A stretch of DNA of 64,000 bases, taken from positions 18,972-82,971 of the forward strand of contig QEXY01000123.1 in NCBI GenBank assembly GCA_003130875.1, in the 5' to 3' direction. Below the pieces are notes generated by a model. That model was not told the origin of the DNA, did no database searches, and saw nothing but the letters and a program-made list of their open reading frames with translations. Of this stretch, positions 48,099-57,251 are shown in pieces. Origin of the DNA: Ardenticatenia bacterium (GTDB lineage Bacteria; Chloroflexota; Anaerolineae; 4572-78; NAK82). Every line of letters begins with the position of its first letter. The first letter of the stretch is position 1. Position numbers and translations under genes: made by a program.

Positions 48099-48584
48099 AT
48101 GGGTGAGGATGTCAATCACACGATGAGCTGTGAGCAAGGTCTTTTTAGGTCGCTGCGCAAGAAAGGTCTGCGGTTGACTTCGCAACGCAAGCGAATCCTC
48201 TCCGCATTGCACGAGCTGGACCGGCTGGCTACAGCGGAGGAGATCTTCCAGAGTGTGCGGAGGGATTCTCCTTCCATGGATATTTCAACCGTATATCGCA
48301 CCCTGGAGCTGTTGAGAGAATTTCAGGTGGTTACCTGCGTCCAGGGGAATGATGGCCAACACCGCTACGAACTGGCACACCACAGCACCCCGCATGTGCA
48401 TATGGTGTGCCGAGCGTGTGGCAGGGTGTTCGAAGTGGCGATTGAGAGCTTGCAACCCTTCATTGCCTGTGCGCGTGAGCAGCACGGCTTTGAGGTGGAT
48501 GTGCATGCGCTTTCTATCGAGGGCATTTGCCACGCGTGTTGCGCGCAGATGCGCTCGGGTACTATAATTTCACATCGCAAATAA
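48099..48584 (+). CDS. Fur-family transcriptional regulator (start could be 48123)
   Basis: LRKKGLRLTSQRKRILSALHELDRLATAEEIFQSVR...MDISTVYRTLELLREFQVV...HVHMVCRACGRVFEV...CHACC. Confidence 0.92.
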   Translation: MGEDVNHTMSCEQGLFRSLRKKGLRLTSQRKRILSALHELDRLATAEEIFQSVRRDSPSMDISTVYRTLELLREFQVVTCVQGNDGQHRYELAHHSTPHVHMVCRACGRVFEVAIESLQPFIACAREQHGFEVDVHALSIEGICHACCAQMRSGTIISHRK

Positions 48585-48627
48585 AGCATGTCTCATATCG
48601 CTTCACATTGAAAGGAGGCTTTTCGGG

Positions 48628-49794
48628 ATGCGCACATCAATGATCCCCGACAGCGACTATGAACGTCGCATCGCACGGTTGCAGGAGGAGATGGCGAAGG
48701 CTGACCTGGATGTACTGGTAACCTATTCCTCCGAATCGGAGCCGGCCAGCAGCCGCTATCTGGCTGATTTCTGGCCCTTTTTTGATTTTGCTGGCGTGGT
48801 AGTGCCACGCGAGGGTCCAGCAGCGCTGATCACCGGCGGACCCGAGTCGTTTGAGTTTGCGCGCCAGTTTTCGCGCATTAAGAATATCCACATCCATCCC
48901 CTGTTTGTCGAGACCTCGGCGCCCGACTGGGTGCCACCAGTACAATATGAGGATTTCAGCAGTATTCTCAAGGCGGTGTGCCCGCGACCGCCGCGGCGCA
49001 TTGGCGTGGCGGACTGGAACATCTTCCCGCACTCCATCTTCCTCGACTTGCAGAAAGCGGCAGGCGACGCGGAAATCGTCCCCGCCGACGACGTGCTGTT
49101 GCGCGTCAAAGCGATCAAGTCCCCCTATGAGATTGCCGTGATCCGCAAAGCGTACTGGATCACCGAGCAGGCGATGATCGATGTGCTCAACGTAGTGCGT
49201 GAGGGGCAGGCGGAGTGGGAGATTGAAGCGATTGCCCACACGACGATGCGTCGCCTGGGTGCGGAGGGCACCTCGTATCCCATCTGGGTATGTTCGGGTC
49301 CTAACACGCGCCAGAGCTTGTGTCGTTCTACCAATCGGCGCATCCGGCGCAATGAGCTGGTGCAGCTCACCTTTGGTGCGCGCTATATGGGCTACTGCGG
49401 CAACATGTGTCGGCCGTTTGCCATCGGCAAGGTGCCCGAAAAGGCGCGCCAGCTGATGCGCGTGGCGTTGGAGGCGTTCGAGGGCGCCTTGCGCGACATC
49501 CGTCCCGGCGCGACGGCGCAACAGGTGTTCGAGAACTACCATAAGACCCTTTCGCGCTATGGATTTGAGGAGTTCACCCTGTATGGCCCCGCCCATGGCA
49601 CCGGGTCCTCTGAGGTGGAGGGGCTGTGGCTGGGCAAGGGGAGCGACCTGGTCATCCAGCCGGGCATGCAATTCAACATCGACATCTGGCTGAACGACGG
49701 AGAGTATGGCCTGCGCTACGAGGATGGCATCGTGGTCACCGAGACGGGCCTGGAGGAACTGACTTCCTATCGTCGTGAGATCATTGAGCTGTAA
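48628..49794 (+). CDS. M24 family aminopeptidase P/creatinase-like metallopeptidase
   Basis: LLRVKAIKSPYEIAVIRKAYWITEQAMIDVLNVVREGQAEWEI...GPAHGTGSSEVEGLW...LNDGEYGLRYEDGIVVTETGLEELTSY. Confidence 0.88.
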   Translation: MRTSMIPDSDYERRIARLQEEMAKADLDVLVTYSSESEPASSRYLADFWPFFDFAGVVVPREGPAALITGGPESFEFARQFSRIKNIHIHPLFVETSAPDWVPPVQYEDFSSILKAVCPRPPRRIGVADWNIFPHSIFLDLQKAAGDAEIVPADDVLLRVKAIKSPYEIAVIRKAYWITEQAMIDVLNVVREGQAEWEIEAIAHTTMRRLGAEGTSYPIWVCSGPNTRQSLCRSTNRRIRRNELVQLTFGARYMGYCGNMCRPFAIGKVPEKARQLMRVALEAFEGALRDIRPGATAQQVFENYHKTLSRYGFEEFTLYGPAHGTGSSEVEGLWLGKGSDLVIQPGMQFNIDIWLNDGEYGLRYEDGIVVTETGLEELTSYRREIIEL

Positions 49795-49831
49795 CATCTG
49801 GGGTGGATAGCGCCACCGCTTAAGGGAGATC

Positions 49832-51130
49832 ATGCCGATGGACAAGCGTAAACTCGCACAAGAGATTGTGCACCGTTACCGCTACGAGGTCATCCAGGTT
49901 GCCACAGATGTGCTGCGCATCCCCTCACAGAATAAGCCACCGCTGGGTGAGGAGAAAGCAGTCCAGGAGTTCATGGCGACCTATCTGGCGCGTGCCGGCC
50001 TGCCCGTGGAGCTCTACCAGCCCGATCAGGTGCCCGGCATGCGCGAGCACCCGGAGTTCTGGCCAGGACGTGACTATACCAACCGTCCCAACCTGTCCTC
50101 GAAGCTGAAAGGCAAAGGAGGAGGGCGTTCGCTGCTGCTGACCGGACACTGTGACACTGTCGCGTTGGGTGAAAACGTATGGACGCATCCCCCGTTTGCC
50201 GCTGAGATTCACCAGGGCAAGATGTACGCGCTGGGCGCCTCGGATATGAAGGGGCAGCTCGCCGCCATGTTGGTGCTCTACAAGGCAATCGCCGAGGAGG
50301 GCATCCCGTTGCGCGGCGACCTGGCGTTCGAGTCGGTGGTGGATGAGGAGGAAGGGGGTGTGAATGCTACCATCGCCGGCCGCCTGCGCGATGGGGTGAT
50401 GGACGCGGCTATTCTGCCCGAAGCGACCGGGCTGGACATTTATCCGGCGGTGCGCGGGGCGCTCATCCTGAACGTTTATTTCAGCGGAGCGGGCACGTGG
50501 CTCGAGGTGGGCAAACAGGCGCAACAGGCGGACGCAGTGGCGCAGCTAGGCCTCTTCCTCTATTACCTCGACGAGTTGCGCCAGAAACGGCGCAGCCATC
50601 CGGTGCCGCCGCTCTATCAATCCTATTCTGACCCAGCGCCGTTACAGGTGACCAAAGTGTATGGAGGTGGCTGGGGCAGCGAGGTGCCTATCGCCGTGCC
50701 GAACGAGGTGCGGGTGGAGCTGATCGCGCAAACGCTGCTTGGCGAGGAGAAAGAGGCATGTCGGCAGGAATTCGACGCATGGTTGGAAAGCGTCGTCGCA
50801 CGCCATCCTGAGGCATTTCCCACGCCTCCGCGCGTCGAGCCGAAGTTGCGTTGGATGTACCCCAGCCAGACCGAGCCAACGCACCCTTTGGTGACCACAT
50901 TGGCCGCATGCGCCTCTCAGGTGTTGGGCCGTCAGCCCACCATCAAGGGAGCACCTTATTCGTGCGATCTGTGGGCACTGCATCGCTTGTTCGGCATACC
51001 TGCCGTGGTCTTCGGGCCAACAGGGGGCAATTCCCACGCCGCTGATGAATACGTCGAGGTGGAGAGCCTCTTCGCCTTCCTGGAGAGCCTGTTGCTGTTC
51101 ATTCTCGAATGGTGTGAGGTGGCAGAATGA
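49832..51130 (+). CDS. M20 family metallopeptidase (ArgE/DapE-like)
   Basis: SLLLTGHCDTVALGENVWTHPPFAAEIHQGKMYALGASDMKGQLAAML...DEEEGG...FGPTGGNSHAADEYVEVESL. Confidence 0.92.
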   Translation: MPMDKRKLAQEIVHRYRYEVIQVATDVLRIPSQNKPPLGEEKAVQEFMATYLARAGLPVELYQPDQVPGMREHPEFWPGRDYTNRPNLSSKLKGKGGGRSLLLTGHCDTVALGENVWTHPPFAAEIHQGKMYALGASDMKGQLAAMLVLYKAIAEEGIPLRGDLAFESVVDEEEGGVNATIAGRLRDGVMDAAILPEATGLDIYPAVRGALILNVYFSGAGTWLEVGKQAQQADAVAQLGLFLYYLDELRQKRRSHPVPPLYQSYSDPAPLQVTKVYGGGWGSEVPIAVPNEVRVELIAQTLLGEEKEACRQEFDAWLESVVARHPEAFPTPPRVEPKLRWMYPSQTEPTHPLVTTLAACASQVLGRQPTIKGAPYSCDLWALHRLFGIPAVVFGPTGGNSHAADEYVEVESLFAFLESLLLFILEWCEVAE

Positions 51131-51816
51131 GCCGCTGGATCGATCTTTCCGGACCGTTGTTCATTGGGATGTGGAGCTATAATGTGTTAGGTGGGTTGCC
51201 GCGACCGCTCACCGAATACCATGTGGAAAAGGAGTTCCGCATCGCCGAGGTGGGTTTCGAATCGTTGCGCTATATGTTAAGCAGTCTGTCGGGCACCTAT
51301 CTGGAGACGGCGGGTCATCTCATCGAGGGAGGACCTGCCCTGTCCGACTTTCACGTGACCGACTTCATCCGTCCAGCGGTGGTGTGCCACCTGCCACGCA
51401 AGGGGCCGCGTGAGCTCATCCGGCGTGCTGAGTTAGAGGCACATTGTCCGCCAGTGCGTCCAGGTGACGCACTGCTGATCGAGTGTGGCTGGGGGGCGCA
51501 GTGGCGCTCGCCCAACTTCGTGAGCGATGGGCCTGCGTATCATCCCGATTGCGCCGAGTGGCTCTATGCGCAGCCGTTCAGCATCTTGGGCGTAGATGTG
51601 CCGTGCATCCAGGCGCCTTATCCCCTGCCGGATGGCAGCCAGTATGATGGGAACATCCTGCTGCCCATCTTTCAGAAGGGGGTGTTGCTATTGGCCCCGC
51701 TGGTCAATCTAGATCAGGTGACGACGGAGCGCGGAGAGATCATCGCATTGCCATTGTACGCCGAAGGTGTCAGCGGCGCGCCGTGTCGCGCCATCTTCTG
51801 GGAAGAGAGCCGCTAA
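51127..51816 (+). CDS. Cyclase family protein (kynurenine formamidase-like)
   Basis: WIDLSGPLFIGMW...GTYLETAGHLIEGGP...DALLIECGWGAQW...FSILGVDVPCIQAPYPLPDGSQYDGNILLPIFQKGVLLLAPLVNLDQV; ATGA overlap with the M20 gene. Confidence 0.82.
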   Translation: MSRWIDLSGPLFIGMWSYNVLGGLPRPLTEYHVEKEFRIAEVGFESLRYMLSSLSGTYLETAGHLIEGGPALSDFHVTDFIRPAVVCHLPRKGPRELIRRAELEAHCPPVRPGDALLIECGWGAQWRSPNFVSDGPAYHPDCAEWLYAQPFSILGVDVPCIQAPYPLPDGSQYDGNILLPIFQKGVLLLAPLVNLDQVTTERGEIIALPLYAEGVSGAPCRAIFWEESR

Positions 51817-51821
51817 CAGGA

Positions 51822-51864
51822 TGTGCGTGCCCCGGGCCGTTGTCGCAGCGCCAGGGCACGCACA
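51822..51864. terminator. Hairpin between convergent genes
   Basis: Perfect 11-bp arms TGTGCGTGCCC/GGGCACGCACA; no clear T-tract. Confidence 0.5.
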
Positions 51865-51885
51865 CGCACCACGCTTTACTAAACT

Positions 51886-52899
51886 TCACTCAAAGTCTTG
51901 TACGGAGACCACCTTGCCGGTGGCAGCGGATGCCTCCGCTGCCAGACACGCCTGCACCGCGGCCATCGATTCCTCCGGTGTGATGATGGTGGGGGGCGTT
52001 TTCTCCAGGATGCAGGTGATAAAGTAGTTCAGCTCCTCCGCCAACGCACCACCCCGCACACCCGGACGGATCTCAGGCCAATAGGTGGGATCTGGGGTGT
52101 AGGCCCCATGCTTGTCCACCACGGACACAGGCGGGTAGGTCTCCTGTAGATAGACCCCACCCTCCGTGCCGATGATCTCCATCCGCTCGTCGGGAAAATA
52201 GCCCTTGTGGTCCGGCATACACCAGACGTTTTCCAGAACGCCGATGGCACCGCTGTCGAAGCGATACATCGTCCATCCGATGTCAGGATATTTGTGCCCA
52301 TGGACATTGAGCGTCTGAGCATAGGCGCTCACGATCTTGGCCCCGGTGTACCAGAGCATGATATCGGTGTCGTGCACGCCATCGCCGATGATCGGTCCAA
52401 TTTTGGGCAGCACCTGGGCACCGATGGAGACCGGCACATTGCGACGCGCATAGATGGACACAATCTTGCCGATCTTGCCAGCAGCGATCTCACGCTTCAC
52501 GGCGGCGTAGCGTGGATTGAAGCGCACAATGTGACCTACCATGAAGAACTTGTCGGACGCCTTGGCCGCTTGCACGATAGCGCGACAATCTGCCACTGTG
52601 GAAGCCATCGGCTTCTCTAAGAAGACATGTTTGCCCGCCTGGATCGCGGCCAGGGTGGGCGCTGTGTGCTGATCCCACATCGTGGTGATGCTCACCGCCT
52701 CCAGCTCGGGGTCGGCCAGCATCTCATTGTAATCGGTGTAGAGCTTGGTCACGCCGAACTTTTTGCCCAGTTCCTTGAGGCGTGACTCGGTGCGCGTGCA
52801 GAGCGCGTATAGCTCCACGTTGGGCAGGCCGGCGAGTGCCTCACCGTGATATTCGCCGAACCAGCCCAGCCCAATAATGCCATATTTGACCTTCGCCAT
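51886..52899 (-). CDS. Gfo/Idh/MocA family oxidoreductase
   Basis: KYGIIGLGWFGEYHGEALAGLPNVELYALCTR...GKHVFLEKPMASTVADCRAIVQAA. Confidence 0.94.
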   Translation of the reverse strand: MAKVKYGIIGLGWFGEYHGEALAGLPNVELYALCTRTESRLKELGKKFGVTKLYTDYNEMLADPELEAVSITTMWDQHTAPTLAAIQAGKHVFLEKPMASTVADCRAIVQAAKASDKFFMVGHIVRFNPRYAAVKREIAAGKIGKIVSIYARRNVPVSIGAQVLPKIGPIIGDGVHDTDIMLWYTGAKIVSAYAQTLNVHGHKYPDIGWTMYRFDSGAIGVLENVWCMPDHKGYFPDERMEIIGTEGGVYLQETYPPVSVVDKHGAYTPDPTYWPEIRPGVRGGALAEELNYFITCILEKTPPTIITPEESMAAVQACLAAEASAATGKVVSVQDFE

Positions 52900-52948
52900 G
52901 GTGACAGAACCTCCTTGTCGAGAACTTCACCTCTGCCCAGCAGAGGGC

Positions 52949-53296
52949 TTATGACGAGCCACCCTTGTGCCAGTCCTTGCCCACTTTGCTTTCCATGAAT
53001 TCCCAGACGACGCCGTCCTTGTGTACAAAGACCACGCGCAGATCCGGGGTGGGGTTGAATGGACCCAATATCACCTCGGCGCCTTCGATCTCTTTTTCAA
53101 GGTTGTCCACGCGGAACGCGATGTGTGGCAATGTGCGCAACGGACCTGTGACCGGGCTGTCGGGCTCGTAGCGCAGATACTCCACCATTTGAGGACTGTT
53201 GGCCGGATTGGTGACCCACACCCGGGTGGACTCGACGAACATCTCGTCGGGGTGTTTTTCGGTGGTGGGCAACCCGATGTGGTCAAACTCTCTCAT
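52949..53296 (-). CDS. VOC/glyoxalase-like family protein
   Basis: FDHIGLPTTEKHPDEMFVESTRVWVTNPANSPQMVEYLRYEPDSP...LPHIAFRVDNLEKEIEGAEVILGPF; start chosen at MREFDHIG. Confidence 0.75.
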   Translation of the reverse strand: MREFDHIGLPTTEKHPDEMFVESTRVWVTNPANSPQMVEYLRYEPDSPVTGPLRTLPHIAFRVDNLEKEIEGAEVILGPFNPTPDLRVVFVHKDGVVWEFMESKVGKDWHKGGSS

Positions 53297-53376
53297 CTTT
53301 GAAACCCTCCTCTTCATCAAGCGCACGCTGCACCGAGCCGCTCACACTGGACGGTGGAGGTGCAGTGGGGAATCGC

Positions 53377-54294
53377 TCAACTCATATGGATTTCCACGTT
53401 GTCCGCCACACCACCGAGGAGCACGTAACGGGTGGGCGCTGTTTGCAGGATCGAGCCAGGCACGAAGGTGTTGACCGGCCCATGCGCCACTAAGCGGGCG
53501 ATAAAGCGCTGCCAGCTAACTCCACCTCCCAGATAGCCGTCCAGCCAGAAGCTGCGATAGCGCGCTCCCAGGATCTGTGCCGGCCCGATCGTGTTTGCCT
53601 TGGGCGGCACCCATGACCAGTCGCCGCCGAACGAGTGCAGAGCATTCTGCATAATTGTCATCGGAGTCAGCGTCACCAGCCGGGGGCCCGCCTTTTTGTA
53701 CGCCTCCAGGTCATCGCCGAACTCATAGCCCAGCGACGATTCCCAGAACGCAATATGCCCACACCAGCCGATGCCGCCGTAACAGACATCGGCACCTCCC
53801 AGCTCCTCGATCATCTCCGCGTAGCGCGGCAGTGCCTCGGTTGTGGGGAAGTGGATTTGGCTGAGCGGTGGCCGCAGTTCGGGGTCGATCAGGTTGAAGA
53901 AACTGTCGAACATCGCTTTCTGGAAGGAACCTTCCCAGTCCGGCGGCGCGGTGCGACCGTTCTCGTCGGCATACTCGTCCATGTTGAAGGTGTGGACATG
54001 GTGCATCGGAATGCGCAGCGCGTTGATCATGCGCGCGGCAATAGGGTACTGCGGCATCGGGCCTACGGGGAAGATGCCCACGAAGCGTCGCCCTTCGTCC
54101 AACGCTTGCTTGATGCGCATTACGATATCGGTGGCGAAGGCGGCATAGAATTCGCCGGGGTCGTCGATGATCTCGATTTTGAAATCCGGGTTCGGGTGCT
54201 TCGTGATCTCCTCACGCTTGATACGTCGCACCCGCTCACAAACCGCTGCGTCCTTAAAGTCAAGAAAATCTGCCAGAGCGTATGTGAAAGCCAT
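53377..54294 (-). CDS. Divergent glucosamine-6-phosphate deaminase/isomerase-like (NagB-like) protein, copy 1
   Basis: FNMDEYADENG, GGIGWCGHIAFWESS (NagB-type GHIAF). Confidence 0.8.
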   Translation of the reverse strand: MAFTYALADFLDFKDAAVCERVRRIKREEITKHPNPDFKIEIIDDPGEFYAAFATDIVMRIKQALDEGRRFVGIFPVGPMPQYPIAARMINALRIPMHHVHTFNMDEYADENGRTAPPDWEGSFQKAMFDSFFNLIDPELRPPLSQIHFPTTEALPRYAEMIEELGGADVCYGGIGWCGHIAFWESSLGYEFGDDLEAYKKAGPRLVTLTPMTIMQNALHSFGGDWSWVPPKANTIGPAQILGARYRSFWLDGYLGGGVSWQRFIARLVAHGPVNTFVPGSILQTAPTRYVLLGGVADNVEIHMS

Positions 54295-54319
54295 CCGTAT
54301 TCCTCCTTCTGTTTTTGAA

Positions 54320-55234
54320 TCAGCTCATACGAATTTCAACATTGTCCGCCACACCTCCTAGCAACACGTACCGCGTGGGGACGGTCTGCAAGATGGAACC
54401 AGGCACAAAGGTATTGACGGGCCCATGGGCTACTAACCGGGCAATAAAGCGCTGCCAGCTGACGTTGCCGGTCAGATAGCTCAGCCAGAAACTGCGATCG
54501 CGCGCGTTGACCACCTGCGCTGGACCAATCGTGTTCGCCTTGGGTGGCACCCACGACCAGTCACCGCCAAATGAGCTGAGAGCGTTTTGCATAATGGTTA
54601 TGGGCGTGAGCGTCACGAGGCGGGGACCCGCTTTCATATAAGCTTCCAGGTCGTCACCGAACTCATAGCCCAGCGAGGATTCCCAGAAAGCGATATGGCC
54701 GCACCAGCCGATGCCGCCGTAACACACATCCACACCACCGACTTCCTCGATCATGTCGGCGTAACGCTCGAGCACATCCGTCGTAGGGAAGTGGATTTGG
54801 CTAAGCGGCGGGCGCAGCTCGGGATCGATCAGGTTGAAGAAGTTGTCGAACATGCACTTTTGGAAGGAGCCCTCCCAGTCGGCCGGGGCCGTGTTGCCGT
54901 TTTCATCGGCATATTCGTCCATGTTGAAGGTGTGGACATGGTGCATCGGGATGCGCAACGCGTTGATCATGCGCGCCGCGATAGGGTATTGAGCGGTGGG
55001 GCCCACCGGCAGGATCATCACGAAGCGTCGCCCTTCATCCAACGCTTGCTTGATGCGCGCCACAATATCTGTGGCAAACGCTGCGTAGAAGTCCTTCTCA
55101 TCCTCGATCACTTCGATCTTGAAGTCTGGGTTGGGATGCTGGGTGATCTCCTCGCGCTTGATGCGTCGCACTCGCTCACAAACTTCGCGGTCTTTGAAGT
55201 CCAGAAAATCGGCCATGTTGTACTGGAAGGGCAT
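54320..55234 (-). CDS. Divergent NagB-like protein, copy 2 (tandem paralogue)
   Basis: Very high identity to copy 1 across the full length; same FNMDEYADENG and GWCGHIAFWESS motifs. Confidence 0.8.
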   Translation of the reverse strand: MPFQYNMADFLDFKDREVCERVRRIKREEITQHPNPDFKIEVIEDEKDFYAAFATDIVARIKQALDEGRRFVMILPVGPTAQYPIAARMINALRIPMHHVHTFNMDEYADENGNTAPADWEGSFQKCMFDNFFNLIDPELRPPLSQIHFPTTDVLERYADMIEEVGGVDVCYGGIGWCGHIAFWESSLGYEFGDDLEAYMKAGPRLVTLTPITIMQNALSSFGGDWSWVPPKANTIGPAQVVNARDRSFWLSYLTGNVSWQRFIARLVAHGPVNTFVPGSILQTVPTRYVLLGGVADNVEIRMS

Positions 55235-55246
55235 GGGTTTCTCCTT

Positions 55247-56248
55247 TTATAAGGTGACCACCTGGTCAGTTTCCAGCGAGCGCCGTGCGGCCAGGGCGGT
55301 TTGTACGGCCAGGCGCGCCTGTTCTGGTGTGCCGCGCTCCGGAAGTCGGTTGGCGCGCACACATTCGACGAAGTAGGCGACTTCTGCCTCGTAGGCGTCG
55401 CTACCTGGCGAGGGCAATGCGCGGGGCGGTTTGCCCGACTCGTACACCATCAAGCTGGTGCCCTCGGCGGTGCCTGTCTCCACGCCGGTGCCACCAGCGC
55501 GGAAGTTGAACTCGGCGGAGCCCTGCTCGCACAACACCGCTAAGCTCATTGTAAACGGATACCCATCTGGCATCATCACGCTGCCCTCAGCATAGGACTT
55601 GACATCGCCGTAGTCCACCAGCGTCAACACGTGATCCCAGCCGCCATAGACCCCACGTTGGCCGCGCGCGTACACCGAACGGGGCGTCCCGAAGAACCAG
55701 TTCAGCGTGTCCAGGTCGTGAATGTGCAGATCCAGCACGGCGCCACCTGTCCAGTCTGCATTGGCGAACCAATCGCCCCATCTGGGCCGGGTGGAGAGCC
55801 GTCTGGCGACCGCGGCCAGCGGTCTGCCCAGCGTGCCGCTGGCGACGAATTCATGCAAGGCGACATATTCGGGCCAGAAGCGGATCACATGCGCGATCAT
55901 GAACGGCCTGCCCGCCGCTCGCGCCGCCGTGATCATGGCATCGCATTCCTCGACGGTCAGTCCCATCGGCTTCTCGAGCAGAACCGCTTTGCCCGCCTGC
56001 AATGCCGCAATGGTATACTCTTTGTGAAAAGGTGTGGGCAACGTGTTGCTGATGACATCTACGCTGGGATCGGTCGCCACTGCCATATGATCCAGAGAAG
56101 CGCGTGCCCCCACTTCCTGGGCGAGGGCGGCTGCCTTCTCCATCGTGCGCGAGGTCACCGCGACCACCTGCACATCCGGTAGTTTGGCAAAGGCACGGGC
56201 GTGCGTGCTGCCCATAAAACCGGCACCAAGCACTCCTACGCGGATCAT
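55247..56248 (-). CDS. Gfo/Idh/MocA family oxidoreductase
   Basis: RVGVLGAGFMGSTHARAFAKLPDVQVVAVTSR...GKAVLLEKPMGLTVEECDAMI. Confidence 0.93.
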   Translation of the reverse strand: MIRVGVLGAGFMGSTHARAFAKLPDVQVVAVTSRTMEKAAALAQEVGARASLDHMAVATDPSVDVISNTLPTPFHKEYTIAALQAGKAVLLEKPMGLTVEECDAMITAARAAGRPFMIAHVIRFWPEYVALHEFVASGTLGRPLAAVARRLSTRPRWGDWFANADWTGGAVLDLHIHDLDTLNWFFGTPRSVYARGQRGVYGGWDHVLTLVDYGDVKSYAEGSVMMPDGYPFTMSLAVLCEQGSAEFNFRAGGTGVETGTAEGTSLMVYESGKPPRALPSPGSDAYEAEVAYFVECVRANRLPERGTPEQARLAVQTALAARRSLETDQVVTL

Positions 56249-56279
56249 GAGTGTTCTCCCCCGTCTTCTCGAATGGGTC

Positions 56280-57083
56280 TCAGCTGAGACCGAGCTGTTT
56301 CAGGTGAGCATAGGAGGCTTTCATTGCGCGGTGTACCTCTTCCAGCGGCGGCCATGGCTCCCCGCTGAACTCGAGCTCGACGCTAAACGGGTTGGTGTAG
56401 CCTTCTTCTTCGAGAATCTTGAGCACGCGCGCGAAGTCGACCGTTCCCTCTCCGATGGCGGGGAAGTCCCACACCCCCTTGCCACCGCGCTTGTCCTTGA
56501 GGTGTACATGGGCGAGGTAAGGCACCACCGGTCGGATATCGTCCACCGCCTGTACACCGCCGTAGAAGACGCAATTGCCTGTGTCATAGTTGATGCGCAC
56601 ATTGGCACGGTTGATCTCTTGGATGAGTGGGATGGACAAGGCGCCGGTCGCCATGATGTCGCCATGCACCTCGAGCGCCAGGAAGACGTTGCGACGCGCT
56701 GCGTAGTCGGCCAGCTCGAAAATATGGCGCATGAAAGCGGCTTTGTCCTCTTCTTTGCCAGCATGACCGCCCACCGCTGTGTTCATGAGATGAACTCCCA
56801 GCCGGACGCACAGGTCTATGGCTTTCTTACCGTCCGCCAGACCTTGCGGCGTGGTGAGGTCGGAGTGGCCGCTGAGCGCTGAGATGCGCAATCCAGCCCT
56901 CTCGACCTGATCCTGGATGCGAGCAATTTGTTCATCCGTGGCTTCGAGCGGCACATGCTCGGTCCACCCGCGCACGGCGCTCAATTCGACATACTTGAAC
57001 CCGGCCTGTGCGATGCCTTCCAGCGCCTGTTCCAGGCTATACGTGTGGTAGCTGTTTGTGTTACCTGCCAGGATGTTATGCAT
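56280..57083 (-). CDS. Sugar phosphate isomerase/epimerase (xylose isomerase-like TIM barrel)
   Basis: LEQALEGIAQAGFKYVELSAV...FLALEVHGDIMATG...RINYDTGNCVFYGG...AHVHLKDKRGGKGVWDFPAIGEGTVDF. Confidence 0.9.
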   Translation of the reverse strand: MHNILAGNTNSYHTYSLEQALEGIAQAGFKYVELSAVRGWTEHVPLEATDEQIARIQDQVERAGLRISALSGHSDLTTPQGLADGKKAIDLCVRLGVHLMNTAVGGHAGKEEDKAAFMRHIFELADYAARRNVFLALEVHGDIMATGALSIPLIQEINRANVRINYDTGNCVFYGGVQAVDDIRPVVPYLAHVHLKDKRGGKGVWDFPAIGEGTVDFARVLKILEEEGYTNPFSVELEFSGEPWPPLEEVHRAMKASYAHLKQLGLS

Positions 57084-57120
57084 TGAGCGTACTCCTTTCT
57101 AGTCTGGACTCTTTGTTCGT

Positions 57121-57211
57121 GACCTTCTACAAGGTCATCTCATTCGAGTGCCTACGCCCTGTGGGATCGGTCCTCCCACTACTCTTCTATCTCAGCGTCT
57201 CTTGTAGAAGG
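57121..57211 (-). ncRNA. Candidate structured leader/intergenic RNA upstream of the sugar isomerase gene
   Basis: 11-bp perfect IR CCTTCTACAAG/CTTGTAGAAGG enclosing GTGGGA/TCCCAC; the 3' arm can alternatively form the local hairpin GACCTT-GTAG-AAGGTC. Confidence 0.4.
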
Positions 57212-57251
57212 GGAGGATCCGAACGCTATGCAGCCTGAGGTGGAGGGTGTG

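Noticed and set aside
51822-51864. Treating the 11-bp-arm hairpin as a novel element
   Set aside because: It sits between two convergent stops, the expected place for a bidirectional terminator
53635-54318. Long plus-strand ORFs opposite the NagB-like genes (227 and 221 aa), and similar antisense ORFs such as 48637..49845 (minus), 18670..19794 (plus) and 31807..33255 (plus)
   Set aside because: Mirror-frame ORFs typical of GC-rich DNA; low-complexity composition, no family motifs, and they overlap genes with clear homology signatures
57121-57211. T-box riboswitch interpretation of GGGAGGACCGATCCC
   Set aside because: Only a loose match to the T-box AGGGUGGNACCGCG sequence, no stem I or specifier loop recognised, and the downstream gene is a sugar isomerase rather than an amino-acid gene
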